DNA from: Syncephalis plumigaleata
Taxonomy: Eukaryota > Zoopagomycota > Zoopagomycetes > Zoopagales > Piptocephalidaceae
DNA: 64,000 nucleotides
NCBI GenBank assembly: GCA_025201365.1
Contig: JAIXMF010000020.1
Coordinates: 62,001 to 126,000, forward strand
Direction: 5' to 3'
Shown: one piece after another, positions 46,270 to 57,367 of the stretch
Layout of the letters: each line of letters begins with the position of its first letter
Position numbering within the stretch: the stretch's first letter is position 1
Translations under genes and position numbers: made by a program
The notes under the pieces: generated by a model
Told to the model about the DNA's origin: nothing
What the model saw: only the letters and a program-made list of their open reading frames with translations
Databases searched by the model: none

Positions 46270-46672
46270 CACGCACTAGCAGTATGGCAAGTCCATCGAG
46301 CAAAAGTGGAGCACGCGTTACGCCAAGTCACGTCACCTAGTATTACGATCCTTGCTAGATGGCAATCAGCCATAAAATCGAAAATAGAAGCGGATTTACG
46401 TCACGCTATACGACACAAATCCGTCAGTACATTCCAAAAAACCTGGACAAAAATTCAATGCCAATGGTTCACCTTTGAACCTGGCGGGCTGCCGAATACA
46501 GGAACGTTGAAGTTCCACACGATCCCATTATCCTAACAGCCACGTATGTCCAGCACCTACCTAAATTCCACTACAACTAGTGTATTGTATATTTACGTGA
46601 TCTTGTGCCATGTCTTCTTTATTAAATAAAATTAGGCTACGGCCCAGGATTATAATAAAAAAAAAAAAAAAA
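46270..46672 (+). mobile_element. 5'-truncated non-LTR retrotransposon (LINE) with poly(A) tail
   Basis: The insert of 403 bp is bounded by a perfect 13 bp direct repeat (GGCCCCAAAATTT at 46257-46269 and 46673-46685) and ends in 16 A residues (46657-46672). Before the tail are about 120 bp of 3' UTR with AATAAA-like ATTAAATAAAAT. The 5' part is an uninterrupted frame to a TAA at 46534-46536, encoding HALAVWQVHRAKVEHALRQV, then SITILARWQSAIKSKIEADL and ending HTIPLS. This fits the C-terminal end of a LINE ORF2 downstream of the reverse transcriptase. The repeat, tail and open frame together indicate a recent target-primed insertion that copied only the 3' end. Confidence 0.85.
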
Positions 46673-46685
46673 GGCCCCAAAATTT
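46673..46685. repeat. Target-site duplication, right copy
   Basis: GGCCCCAAAATTT directly after the poly(A) tail of the LINE fragment. Confidence 0.9.
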
Positions 46686-47383
46686 ATCACTCATATTCAA
46701 TAGATTTGAACATGAATGACATACACACACGTCCCAATGAAGTGACGGTGATTAGCGAACAACAGACTTTGTTTATTATTAAGGCACTTTGGTCATGCAA
46801 CAGCTGAATGGACAAAGTATAAAAACACGGAAAGGCTGGCCAAATGGCGCGCACACACACACGCACAAACGGAAACGAAAAAGAATAACAAATACGTACG
46901 CGGCTTGTTATATATAATGTATGCATATATAGCCTGGCATCATTGAATTTGACATCTATCTAGTATGGCAATCGCATGGATCAGTGAACAGATATATAAT
47001 TAAACACACCATGCTGATAGAATGCCATTAAGACGTAGATATAATGGTGACGATGACAATGATAGCGATGACGATGACGATGAGGATGGTAATGATGATG
47101 ATGGTGGTGGTGGTGATCAGCCATAGGTGCCAACATACAGATGAAATAATGAGATAGTAAGAAAGAGAGCGAGAGAGAGAGAGAGAGAGTAAAAAGAGAG
47201 AGTAAAAGAGAGATTACGGTAGAATGACCGATAAATATACGTCATCGAAACAGCATTGTGTAGTGGAGTATTGCTCACGTCATTGTACACCAACAAAATC
47301 GCTCTCGTTTCTAATAGATGATAATGTGTAGTAGTAATAGTAGTAGTAATAGTAGTAGTAGTAGTAGTAAAAGTAGTCTATAA
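46686..47383. other. Intergenic with simple repeats
   Basis: About 700 bp between the LINE and the convergent end of the G-beta gene. It contains GAT/GAC-rich repeats at about 47045-47110, which create a short Asp/Gly or His-rich frame by chance. There is also a GAGA run at 47166-47190 and an AGT/AGTAAT run at 47329-47372. No gene supported. Confidence 0.6.
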
Positions 47384-48665
47384 TTAGGCCCAGATCTAGA
47401 AAAGTTATTAATGAATTAGTTGGTTGCTTGTAACTCGGTATCATCATTATTGTTATTAATGGTAATTACCTTTAGTAGACTGTCCCAACTACCAGTACAA
47501 AGTGCCATACCATCAGAGCTGACGCCCAAACAGCTGACGCGATTATCGTGTGCTGCTAATACACCAACTCGTTCACCCTTTAGTGTATCCCATACGTTGC
47601 AGTTAAAGTCGTCGTAGCCGGCGAATAGAAGACGACCTGAAATGGAGAATGCTACTGATGTAATGCCGCATAGAATGTTGTCGTGTGTGTATTGGTTGAG
47701 CTCTCGATCGGCGCGTAGATCAAACAGTCGGCAACTGGCATCGTCAGAGCCTGTGCCGAACGCGTTACCGTCAGGGAAGAATTGCACCGCATTGATATCT
47801 GACTCGTGACCGGTGAAGGTTTGTACGCAACGTCCTGAACGGATATCCCATACTTTGGCGGTGGCATCGCATGCACCCGATACGAAAATATTATTATTTG
47901 GCGCCAATGACAAACTATATAGAACGAATAGTTAGAGAATAGGCTAATTGATCAAGGTACTAGTCATTCGTCACTTACCTCATTACATCACCGGTGTGGT
48001 CGTTGAACTCTAGTATTTTAACGCCTGCATCAATGTCCCATAGCATACACGACATATCGCCGGAACTGGTCAATATTTGACGATCACTAATAAAGCGACA
48101 ACACGATAGATAGCCAGTGTGCGCGCTCAATTCACGTGCCACCTTCACGGAACCTTCTCTCGTTTTCAAGTTGTAAATGGAACAGATATTGTCGAGACCA
48201 CCGCAGGCCACGTAGTTGCCGCTGGGTGCATACGCACATGTCATTACCCAGCTGGAGCGTAGAGGAATAGCGTGAATTTTGTTCGTAGTGTGTGCATCCC
48301 ATACAATAAGTTTACCGTCCTGTGAAGCCGACACCAAGTGCTTATGATCGCAGGCCCAGTGCATGGCATAGATCTTGGCCAAATGGCCCTTTAACGTACG
48401 ACGCACTTTCATCATAATTCGTGGCAATGGCTCCAGTTCAGCAGCAACCGCACGTACTAAATATTACCATAGTAATTGTCGATGTTGTTATTGTTAATAT
48501 AAAATAAACAAACAAACAAATAATGGAAAAGATATGCGTAATGCTGTAGTACTTACATGTCGTGTCACTAAGTGCATCCTTACGTGCTTTAATCTTCTCC
48601 TTGAGGGATTCTGCTTCACGCCTTGCTACGGCAATCTTTTCAGCAATTTCATTCATGTTGCTCAT
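47384..48665 (-). CDS. Heterotrimeric G protein beta subunit
   Basis: Four exons on the minus strand, all in frame. Exon 1 (from 48665) is the coiled coil that pairs with G-gamma ([20 protein letters not shown]). Seven WD40 repeats follow, e.g. [63 protein letters not shown] and [20 protein letters not shown]. The last exon is a 12 nt micro-exon (47384-47395) giving IWA-stop and completing the canonical C-terminus SWDSLLKIWA. Reading through its intron instead would replace this with an Asn-rich tail. Length about 345 aa, very close to the conserved family. It couples receptors to cAMP or MAP-kinase pathways at the plasma membrane. Confidence 0.95.
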
Positions 48666-51600
48666 ACTGAATCAAAAAAACCAATATGTTGCAGTTATAA
48701 ATCAAAAGTAGCCACCGCTCGACACAATACAATCAGTCAGTCAGTCAGTCAACTATACGATGATGCTGAACGGAATATGATAATGTTTCCTCTAATATAT
48801 AAATAAATAGTAAATAGTCATCAGAAAATAACGTTAGTAGTGAGTCCAAAACTCGATTTATACGTGTCACGCTATCAATGGCAAATAGTTCACGTCAACT
48901 AGACCGTGTTATTTAGTGACAAAGTCTAGGGAATACACGAGTAATATATGCATATAGACGTGTGTGCGTGTGCGTGTATGCGTGTATGTGTGGGTGTATG
49001 CGGGGAGGTAAGTCCAATTGGCACCCAGTCTAGCGTGGCAACAACCACCGCTTTATACGCAGTTGCCGCTGTTGTTCAGTCTCGTATTCGCTCACTCATT
49101 TACTTACAATTAAGATAAAGCGCAAATAACAAGCTAAATAACGAGTGCAATGACCATCAGACTATTAAACGACTGAATAAGCGAGGGATACGCTTCTGGA
49201 AGAAAAGGAATGAAGCTAGTTAATTACGGATGAAGTAAAAAAAGAGGAGAAAGGAAAATCGAGGGACGGATGGCAAGAAAGAAATGGAGGAAGAAAAGGA
49301 TGGGTGTGAACACACAACACACAACACACATATAGACACGCATATAGAGGCAGACACATAAACATAGACACAAAGAGGTCAGTCCTCCCATTTCTGGTTG
49401 GGTTAGCACGCCACACCAAATTCTAAATGGATAATTCGCCATTTAAAAGGCGTTGCGAGACATCATATCATCACTGACAGCATTACTGGTATTATTCGGA
49501 AGTTTGCAAAGCGATGCCGTCCTCTATCTACCCTTAGTTATGCAAATCATTTTGGTAGGATAGGGGTTAAAGCGTGTAACAACGTTCATATTATCATACA
49601 TAATACAGACAATATACAAATAACTATGTAAATAAATAAATATAGTAGACTAGTTCGTCACTTATTCACTCATAATATAGTCATAGATGATAATTCAAGT
49701 CGCAAGCATGTCGTACAACAAATGAAATAACCTACGACTCATCGATGATGTAGCAACTAGCAATGATGTTATTGCTACTAAGTAGGATCATGTTTAGATA
49801 AAGCAGCAATACTTGTTAATACGCATACACATACGCGCAAGAAGAGTGAGAATACGATAAGAGCTAGTCATGATAATAAGATGATTTAATCAACAAATAA
49901 TCGTAAATAAACGATAGAGAAGCATTCAGTCTGCTATGTCATAACACGATAAGCGTGTACCATTTATTAAGCATACTCGCTTATATTGTATTGAGTTTCA
50001 TTTTCATACGTGGTGTGGTGTGGCATGGCATAGCATGACATAGACACGGTATGCTGCGGTAATTATGGGGTAACCACCAACAGATGACAAAGAAAAAGAG
50101 TCTAAACCTAATAACAAGCAAGCAAGAAAAGAAAAGAAAGCTAAGAACGAACAACCTACCTGAACACTGAAGCGTGTAGAATCGCTATACGCTCAGTAAC
50201 AAAACAACAGAAGAAGCAACAACTATAATATTAATAATAGAAGAAGTAGTAGTAGTAGAACTAAAGTAGAACTAGAATTGAAATAGAAAAAAGGTGGGTG
50301 AAGGAAAAAGAGAATGGTGGCGTTAGCATGCGCTTATGCTTAATTGTGCTATCAACCGACGACAAAGAGGAGTAATTACACACAGGAGAACACAGGGGAC
50401 TAGACCAGGGGACACGAATATAGGCGATGATGGCGGAAACACGTCTGTCGATGCTTACGCTGACATTGTGCTAAGCGATACGCAGCACACGTAGAATAGA
50501 TACGTAGCAGTAGTAGTAGCAGCAGCAGTAAGTGACTATGAAAACACGTCTACTCGCTGACTCAATGAGACAAGTCACTACTCGAGTAAACAATGGTGTG
50601 TGTATGTGTCTATAGAACACGATGATTGAATCTCCGTCAACATTAGTAATACGTCTATAAGACAACGAAATGTATCAAGGCAATCGTAGATACGAGTGAG
50701 GCAAGACATTGCCAATGATCTAGCAAGGCATATCTTCCTTCACTTGAGACGATAGCAACTAGTTCGTGTCATTGATGATATGCATCGTGTAACATCATTT
50801 CTAAGGAGTATATTGTTAGTGTTTTAAGTTGATGTGTTTTGCACGTTTGGCGGTTTGGCACGCTAGTAATGACAGATAAAACATGGTGCGATTACGTGCA
50901 AGTGCACTCATCGTTATACAATTGCAACCTACCACTCATATCACAATAAGCATCATCAAGCCTAGTCTACACTTGTTTGAATTACTGATTATTGTTAATA
51001 ATGCTAGATCCATCTATATTGTAGGATCACACACATATAATCAGCTAAATTACCACGCTTTGATATCATTACAAGGTATAAATAAGGAAGGTAACCTTCT
51101 TTCTAATTAATAGCATCACGTATGCTAGTACACGTCATGTCATGATTATTGATATATATTCATTCTTTATTATAGTATACGTGATCATAATGGTGAACAT
51201 GTTGGACGAGTGCCCCAATAAAAGCCGGCTTCTCACTTACCGATGAATGTCAATGATTACCCCGCAGTAGATTCATAGAGTCAACTGGGTAGTTCTCATG
51301 TGGACTGGTACGAATGAATGGCGGATGTTTATCCTACTGGAAGGGAAAACGCCGATAATTATGCCGATATTGACGTGGATCTATGGTCATTACCAGTAGA
51401 TTGTGGCCATCATGCTCGTGCAAGCGTACCAAGTGGCTGTGGTTTTAATGAAACACCACCGCTTTTTGTTTTACTTCGGCTATGAAATGCCGACACACAT
51501 TCTATTAATAAAATAAACAAGTAACTAGTTGTGCATGGATCCAAATAAAAGCAACGTCATTTCATGACAAAGTTGACAAGACACCTCTAACCTGTTCCAC

Positions 51601-51687
51601 TTTCTCATTTGTTCCAATTCACTTACGCTTTATTACTCTTGGTTCTGTCCTTGGACGTCTATCATATCCTATCTCACTATCAGCAAC
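48666..51687. other. Gene-poor stretch, 3.0 kb
   Basis: The longest gap in the window. It contains a TG-rich microsatellite at 48958-49002, a purine-rich GAAAGAAATGGAGGAAGAAAA patch near 49275, and AGT/AGC triplet runs at about 50245-50262 and 50503-50531. A broken coding-like piece (50883-51480) is listed separately. The part from 48670 to 49200 is likely the G-beta promoter. I see no RNA gene or transposon ends. Confidence 0.5.
50883..51480 (+). pseudogene. Possible decayed gene
   Basis: A 75-residue frame from 50883 (MVRLRASALIVIQLQP) ends near a donor-like GTAACC after GINKEG (51091). After an acceptor at 51174 (TATTATAG) the sequence offers RDHNGEHVGRVP, and in one frame MNVNDYPAVDS, SQLGSSHVDWYE and MADVYPTGRENADNYADIDV followed by CGHHARASVPSGCGFNET. 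Two stop codons sit in that frame without any frame change around them, unlike the one-base slips seen in other genes. That favours a decayed gene. Family not recognised. Confidence 0.25.
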
Positions 51688-53257
51688 ATGGACCTTAGTC
51701 AACAGTCTGAGCGTGTGCGTAAGCTTGCAAAGGTGCTTAGCGACTTTGTCGACGTAAGTAATGAAATGACGCGTCATTCGACTACAAGTAGTAGGGTTGC
51801 TTACCTTGTTACCATTATTATTATTATTACAGTATGAATGTATACCGGCAGAAAAGATATATGAAGAGCAAATGGGTAAAGGCGCACAACGATGGGAGGT
51901 AAGCAAAGAAGAAGAAACAGTATTTATCCATTACATACTGGATCAAAAGCGATGCTAACGCAATATTCATGTTGATGCATCGTAGGTTATCCCACCCATC
52001 ATGGAAAAGCTAAAGAAGCGAGCCCGCGAACTTGGACTATGGAACTTGTTCCTGCCCAAGGAATACCCTGAAGGTGCTGGTCTCACCAATCTAGAATATG
52101 CACCACTATGCGAGATTATGGGCCGTAGTATTACCATTGCACCAGAGGTAAGTAGCAAGCATTATCATCATCATTATCATGTACATCTAAACTAATCTCT
52201 ATTCTACACTTCCTTGTTTAGGCATGTAATTGCTCGGCACCTGACACTGGCAATATGGAAGTGTTGGCCAAATATGGTACGCCAGAACAGAAAGAACGCT
52301 GGTTGAAACCATTGCTGGCGGGTGAGATCCGTTCGGCATTCGCCATGACAGAGCCAGCCGTCGCCTCGTCCGATGCCACCAACATTCGTATGGCCATTAC
52401 AAGACGGCCGATGGACGTGGCTACACCATCACCGGTCGTAAATGGTGGATTAGCGGTGCGGGCGATCCTCGTTGCCGTGTATTTATCGCGATTGGTATGA
52501 CCGATCCACATAACGCGAATATTCATCGTCGACAATCCATTGTGATTATACCGCGTGATGCACCCGGTGTCACCGTAGTGCGTCCACTCACGGTATTCGG
52601 CTATGATGACGCACCGATTGGTCATTGCGAGGTACTATTTGAAAATGTCTACGTGCCAAAGGAGAACTTGGTACTAGGCGAGGGACGTGGCTTCGAGGTG
52701 ATTCAAGGTCGATTGGGACCAGGTAAGCAATAGTAGTACTAACCAATCATATCACTAGCTAATTTGATTTAATTTTCGCAATATAGGTCGTATTCATCAT
52801 TGTATGAGAGCCATCGGTATGGCTGAACGTGCACTCGACACGATGCTATTACGAGTCACCGAACGAGAGACATTTGGCAAGAAACTCGCTGAACACGGCA
52901 CCATTGTACAGGATATCGCCCAATCACGTATGGAGATTGATCAGGCACGTCAGCTGGTATAAAGGCCGCAGACATGATTGATCGAGTGGGTGCTAAGCGA
53001 GCACTCAAGGAGATCGCCATGGTGAAGGTGATTGTACCCACCATGGGATTGAACGTTATCGATCGTGCCATTCAAGCACACGGCGGTGCCGGTGTCTGCT
53101 CTGACGTGGACCTGCCCGTGATGTGGGCGGGTATGCGTACACTTCGATTGGCCGATGGACCTGATGCGTGCATATCGCGCAGATTGGTCGATTGGAATTG
53201 CGTCGAGTGAAGGAACTACGAGAACGTCGAGAGAAACAAGCCAAAGCCAAGATCTAA
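51688..53257 (+). CDS. Acyl-CoA dehydrogenase, ACAD10/ACAD11 type
   Basis: Five exons: 51688-51753, about 51832-51900, 51987-52149, about 52222-52721 and about 52788-53257. Conserved blocks are [60 protein letters not shown], then after a frame step [37 protein letters not shown], and [10 protein letters not shown]. There is no N-terminal phosphotransferase domain, so it matches the dehydrogenase-only fungal members. FAD enzyme of mitochondria or peroxisomes oxidising branched or long acyl-CoA (also 4-hydroxyacyl-CoA in animals), passing electrons to ETF in mitochondria. Three missing bases (near 52400, 52957 and 53166). The last step restores the usual end [12 protein letters not shown], followed by a Lys-rich AKAKI. 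Confidence 0.9.
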
Positions 53258-53644
53258 ACAACAGCAGTAGTAGTAACAGTAGTAGTATACATACACATTA
53301 TGTTCATCTACATTGACTTATTAATAAATATCATTCAATATCAATACAAGCAGTTATCATTGTTTTATATTGGTCATAAGTGTGTATTCGTGTAACTCCT
53401 AATTGCATCATATTGATGAGGATCATTGACTAATATTGAATACATTTTGCACTCATCTAGTGACCGCATCAGATGGCGACAACACCGACACACACACACA
53501 TGCACACATACACAATACACGCACGCACACAACTCTACCCACGCTTCTATTCGATTCTTATTCTCCTATTCTCCTACTCACTTCTCTATTTCTTATTTTC
53601 TTTCTATCGCTTATTTCTGTATTCCCACCTCACCCTCAACTATT
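53258..53644. promoter_or_regulatory. Intergenic / leader of the DUF1769 gene
   Basis: A 390 bp spacer. It holds a CA-rich microsatellite at about 53488-53533 and a pyrimidine-rich leader at 53555-53640. No gene. Confidence 0.45.
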
Positions 53645-55031
53645 ATGGTACGTGTTCTAGTTGGACCGACACGCGAGCAACTGGAGGTCGCTCGAGTTAA
53701 CGATGCAGAAGACCCGCACTGGATTGTATCCGAGCATTTTCGTGGTTTTCTCACTGTACGAGTGAAGGATTATGAGCCGGATGCACCATCACCGGCCATA
53801 GAACGGATGCGAGCTGCCATGGCCAAGGAGGAACAGACGGCGGCCAGCGTGCAAGTAGTATACGATCAGCAGCCACCACTGCTACTACCACTGCAAGTAG
53901 TGGTGGTGCCTATGAATCAGCACAGGAGGAACAGGACAACGAAGAGAAGAAAGATACGAGTGATGGTAAAACAGCAGCAGCAACAGCAGCGATACACAAA
54001 GTGACAAAACACTCGATACATCGTCATCGTCAACAACAACAACAACAACAGCAGTTGACATCAATGATCCCAAACGGATAGCATGGCGTAAAGAAGTACG
54101 TCGACAACATGATCTTACTTTAATAAACGGCGTCGTATGTTTGTTATTCAATGGGCAGGTCAGTATTTGCCCACTAAACCGGTTGCGGTGGTAGTAAAGA
54201 CGAGAAGACAGCCTGGACCGCCGATGATATCTGGTTTACTCAGGAGGCAGATCATAGTATTCCATTACCTTGGGTAAGTAACAATTATCGTCATACTATT
54301 AGTAATATAAGTAAATGTGGAGATTTATTACAAGGCGGAGTTATTATTTTCAATTATCGATTGACTGACTAGTATGCTAATTATTGTGTTAGGGTTTCAA
54401 TATTTTACTAAATGTGTGTCGACTTATTGCACCGTCATTCTACTCGGATCACGTAGAGGATCCCGTTAGACCATGGACAGGATGTCGTATGGTGTGCCAC
54501 GTCAATCTAATGAATGCCAGTGAACCTGTTCTACCATCACCACCTGATCGTGGGCCTGACCAGAAATCGACATCAAATGACGACAACCAACATGACAATG
54601 AGGAAGAGCAGCATCCGCACTACAATGAAACGGCTATTCGTGACACCATTGCTAAGCATTGGTCAACGGCCGGTGTCGTCGAGAACGAGTTCACGAACGA
54701 TAAAAAGACCAAGAAATCATCGATGAAGGCTCAGTTGATGATGAAAAGCGCGAGCGAGTCGGAAGAGGCCGTGTCCAAGGAGCGTGGTCGTCGTCGTCGT
54801 AAATATTTCTCATCGGCAACGAAGCGACAAGAGTTCGTATTGGCACCGGAACAAGTCTACGGTTGCGAGTTCTTTAGCGAACAATTAGATGCATGGCGTA
54901 TGCAACTTAAAATGGGTATCAGTCTAGATGTGGCATCCACAGTGGGTAATCAGCCATTACGATTCATATTACGTTCGCGAGATGATCCAGAAACCATCTT
55001 TTTCGTGGTACAATTGGAATACTACCCTTGA
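53645..55031 (+). CDS. DUF1769 (UPF0590) family protein
   Basis: Starts MVRVLVGPTREQLEVARVND at 53645. Exon 1 carries FRGFLTVRVKDY, then a low-complexity Ala/Thr/Gln insert, then RRRMFVIQWAGQYLPTKPV and WTADDIWFTQEADHSIPLPW. Exon 2 begins GFNILLNVCRLIAPSFYSDH and has GCRMVCHVNLMNA, RRRKYFSSATKRQEFVLAPE, QVYGCEFFSEQLD, NQPLRFILRSRDD and a terminal FFVVQLEYYP. This is the DUF1769 layout: RKRRF..QV.G+F, F....DHP..LP, the conserved vY..DF, and GQPLRYvLK. The cellular function of the family is unknown. At least four one-base steps disrupt exon 1 between 53850 and 54205. Exon 2 is intact. Confidence 0.72.
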
Positions 55032-55370
55032 GAGAATGTTGCTTGATGTTACAACCCTACTACTATTACTACTACTATTATTAAAACTATTTCGTTCTTT
55101 CTCTTACACACATACATATAAATAAACATGATATATAATGGTCACATGAAGCTAATGCATGCATGAAAGACATCCGCTAATACGCAAAAAATGCATTCAT
55201 GTGTATTCTGATAAGAAAGCAATACCACCAAATCATAGGCATAGGTAATAGGTGAACTTTGCTCGCACACACACAAACACACATAAACACACACAAGAAC
55301 ATGGCACGCAATTGAATAGATGATTGGAGAGTATATGAATAAGCAGTATATTGTATAGCTTAAACCTCTT

Positions 55371-57093
55371 CAAGGATGGCTGGTTCGAACTTCTCCTTTT
55401 GGGATACCTTGGCGCCGAGATCATCAGAGTCGTTACCGTGAAGTTCAAGGAGCTTTTGCACTATAGTAATAAGGAAATATGTTAGCATTACATTCATATC
55501 TACAAATAACAATATAAACTATCATCATTATAATACGTACAGTCGAACTTTGGTGCCTTTAGAATCTTGACCTTGCGGATGTAGACGTTCTGGAGTGGGA
55601 AGATACCTTGGCAGGCCTTCTCGATTTCACGACCAATGGATTCTGGGATGCTATTATAAATACAAATCATCAACAACAACAATGATTAGTCTCTCTCTCA
55701 CTCATATCTAGACATCTAGATATACGTACAATTTTTGGACGAGATCCTTCAAGTCGCATGAGGTGGCTTCCTTGTTGATGATTTCGAACATCTTCTTGCG
55801 AATTTGACGGATTTGCGCACTTGTGGCGTAGGTCGTCTTGCGGAGCTGGTTAGGACGACGACGAGTGAAGGCGATGGCGAACAAACGCAATACGTAACCG
55901 TCAGTGGTCTTGACGTCGGTGTGAGCCTCGATCATGGATTGCCACTTCTTGACCATGGAGCGCAATTTGTCGGAGGTAAAGTCCATACCGTGGAAGTTAG
56001 TCAAGCAGTTCTTGCCTTGAACTTCATCAATGCGAAGGCGGATGTTGCGGAAAGCAAGGTCCTCGCTCTTGTTCAAATCGGCCAAAGAGACCTCGAGGAC
56101 ACGGCCCTTGAGAGCGTCATTGGCGTTCTCTATTTAGCGAGTAAAGGGAAGAAAGAAAGAGAAAGCACACATAGTCTTCATTAGTATACAAGCTAACTGG
56201 TACATGCATAGGGGGAATACATACTCAAACCCTGGGTACGGTTAACGAGGGTCTTGCCAACGGTCTTGATCTCGAACATGGATGGAGCACGGATGTCATA
56301 CCAGTCCTTGCGGGTGAATGGGTCGACGCTATAGAAATACACCAATAACATACATGTATGAGTATAATGCAGTCATCAAACTACTAGATATATATGTATA
56401 TATACACATAGACATGCGTAATACATCCCTATACGATAATAAAGCGTAGTATAAAGAAGCAGACCATAGCCTTACTACACTACCTCATTCTATCTTCACC
56501 AAGTATATATATATACATATAATGTATATGTGTGCATTGAATAATACGTATTCAGCGGCGTTATTTCAGTCGCTATAATAAACAATTATTCATGCTTATA
56601 CTAGTGATATAGTTGCTGGTCATGTTCTTATTCAGCAAGTACCATTGTCTAACTGTCTAATAATACTACGCTTTATACCGATAGTGATAATGATGATGTA
56701 TATTCATTGCAGTGTCTTTGTATATACTCATATCATTCAACTTTGTGTACTTACATCTTCTTCTTCAAACCCTTCTTGCCCTTAGACAGGCGTCTACAAA
56801 TAAGTTATCAACATGAATAGATAGATAGATAGATAAATAAATAAATAGATGGATGGATGGATGGATGGATACATAGAGAGATAAATAAAGAGGACAATTA
56901 GTTAGTATATGCTATCAATCTATATGAATCTACACCGCCTCCATATACAAGTGCGTGTATTTCTCTAGCCTGCAGATGAAGGATGACAATATATCGCTGC
57001 ATGCATATATACGATATGCTCATCCATTCATCCATCCTAGACTACACTCGCCAACTCATCATCATCTACATACTTGTTCTTGCCAACGGCCAT
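55371..57093 (-). CDS. 40S ribosomal protein eS1 (RPS3A)
   Basis: Six exons, all in frame. The first coding exon is 20 nt (MAVGKNK, 57093-57074). Then come [12 protein letters not shown] (56793-56755), [107 protein letters not shown] and the C-terminal [13 protein letters not shown]. This is a close match to eS1 throughout (about 255 aa). It is a component of the small ribosomal subunit near the mRNA exit and the 3' end of 18S rRNA. Codon use is biased to C/G endings as in eIF5A. The first introns are long for this genome (280 and about 420 nt). Intron 1 contains GATA, AAAT and GGAT repeats (56817-56870). Confidence 0.95.
56817..56872. repeat. Compound tetranucleotide microsatellite in an eS1 intron
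   Basis: Adjoining runs of ATAG, AATA and GATG units. It sits in the first intron of the eS1 gene. Confidence 0.8.
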
Positions 57094-57367
57094 GATGGAT
57101 AGTGCGCGTGCGATATATGCTATTCGCTCCTATGGGATCAGCGCGGAAAGAGGCCGACTAAATGGATCTTGTCGTTGAGTGGGAGCGTATAGTTTGTACA
57201 CACACACACATTCATTCATTCATTCACACCCACCACACACAATTACACTCTCAGTCACTCACTCATAATAGTTTCAAGTTTTTGATAGTCACGTGATATA
57301 ACTTATATCTATGCTACTCTGTTGATATTTTATTATTGTTTTTTTATTACATGCATACACTTTAGTA

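Noticed and set aside
47021-47122. Small Asp/Gly-rich or, on the other strand, His-rich protein
   Set aside because: Both frames are products of GAT/GAC repeats in the spacer, with no other support.
17475-53257. A fatty-acid oxidation gene cluster (carrier, ETF alpha, acyl-CoA dehydrogenase)
   Set aside because: They are 5-28 kb apart, on separate promoters, with unrelated genes between them. Coincidence is the simpler view.
56332-56754. Box C/D snoRNA inside the long eS1 intron
   Set aside because: C-box-like and D-box-like words are present on the minus strand, but in the wrong order.
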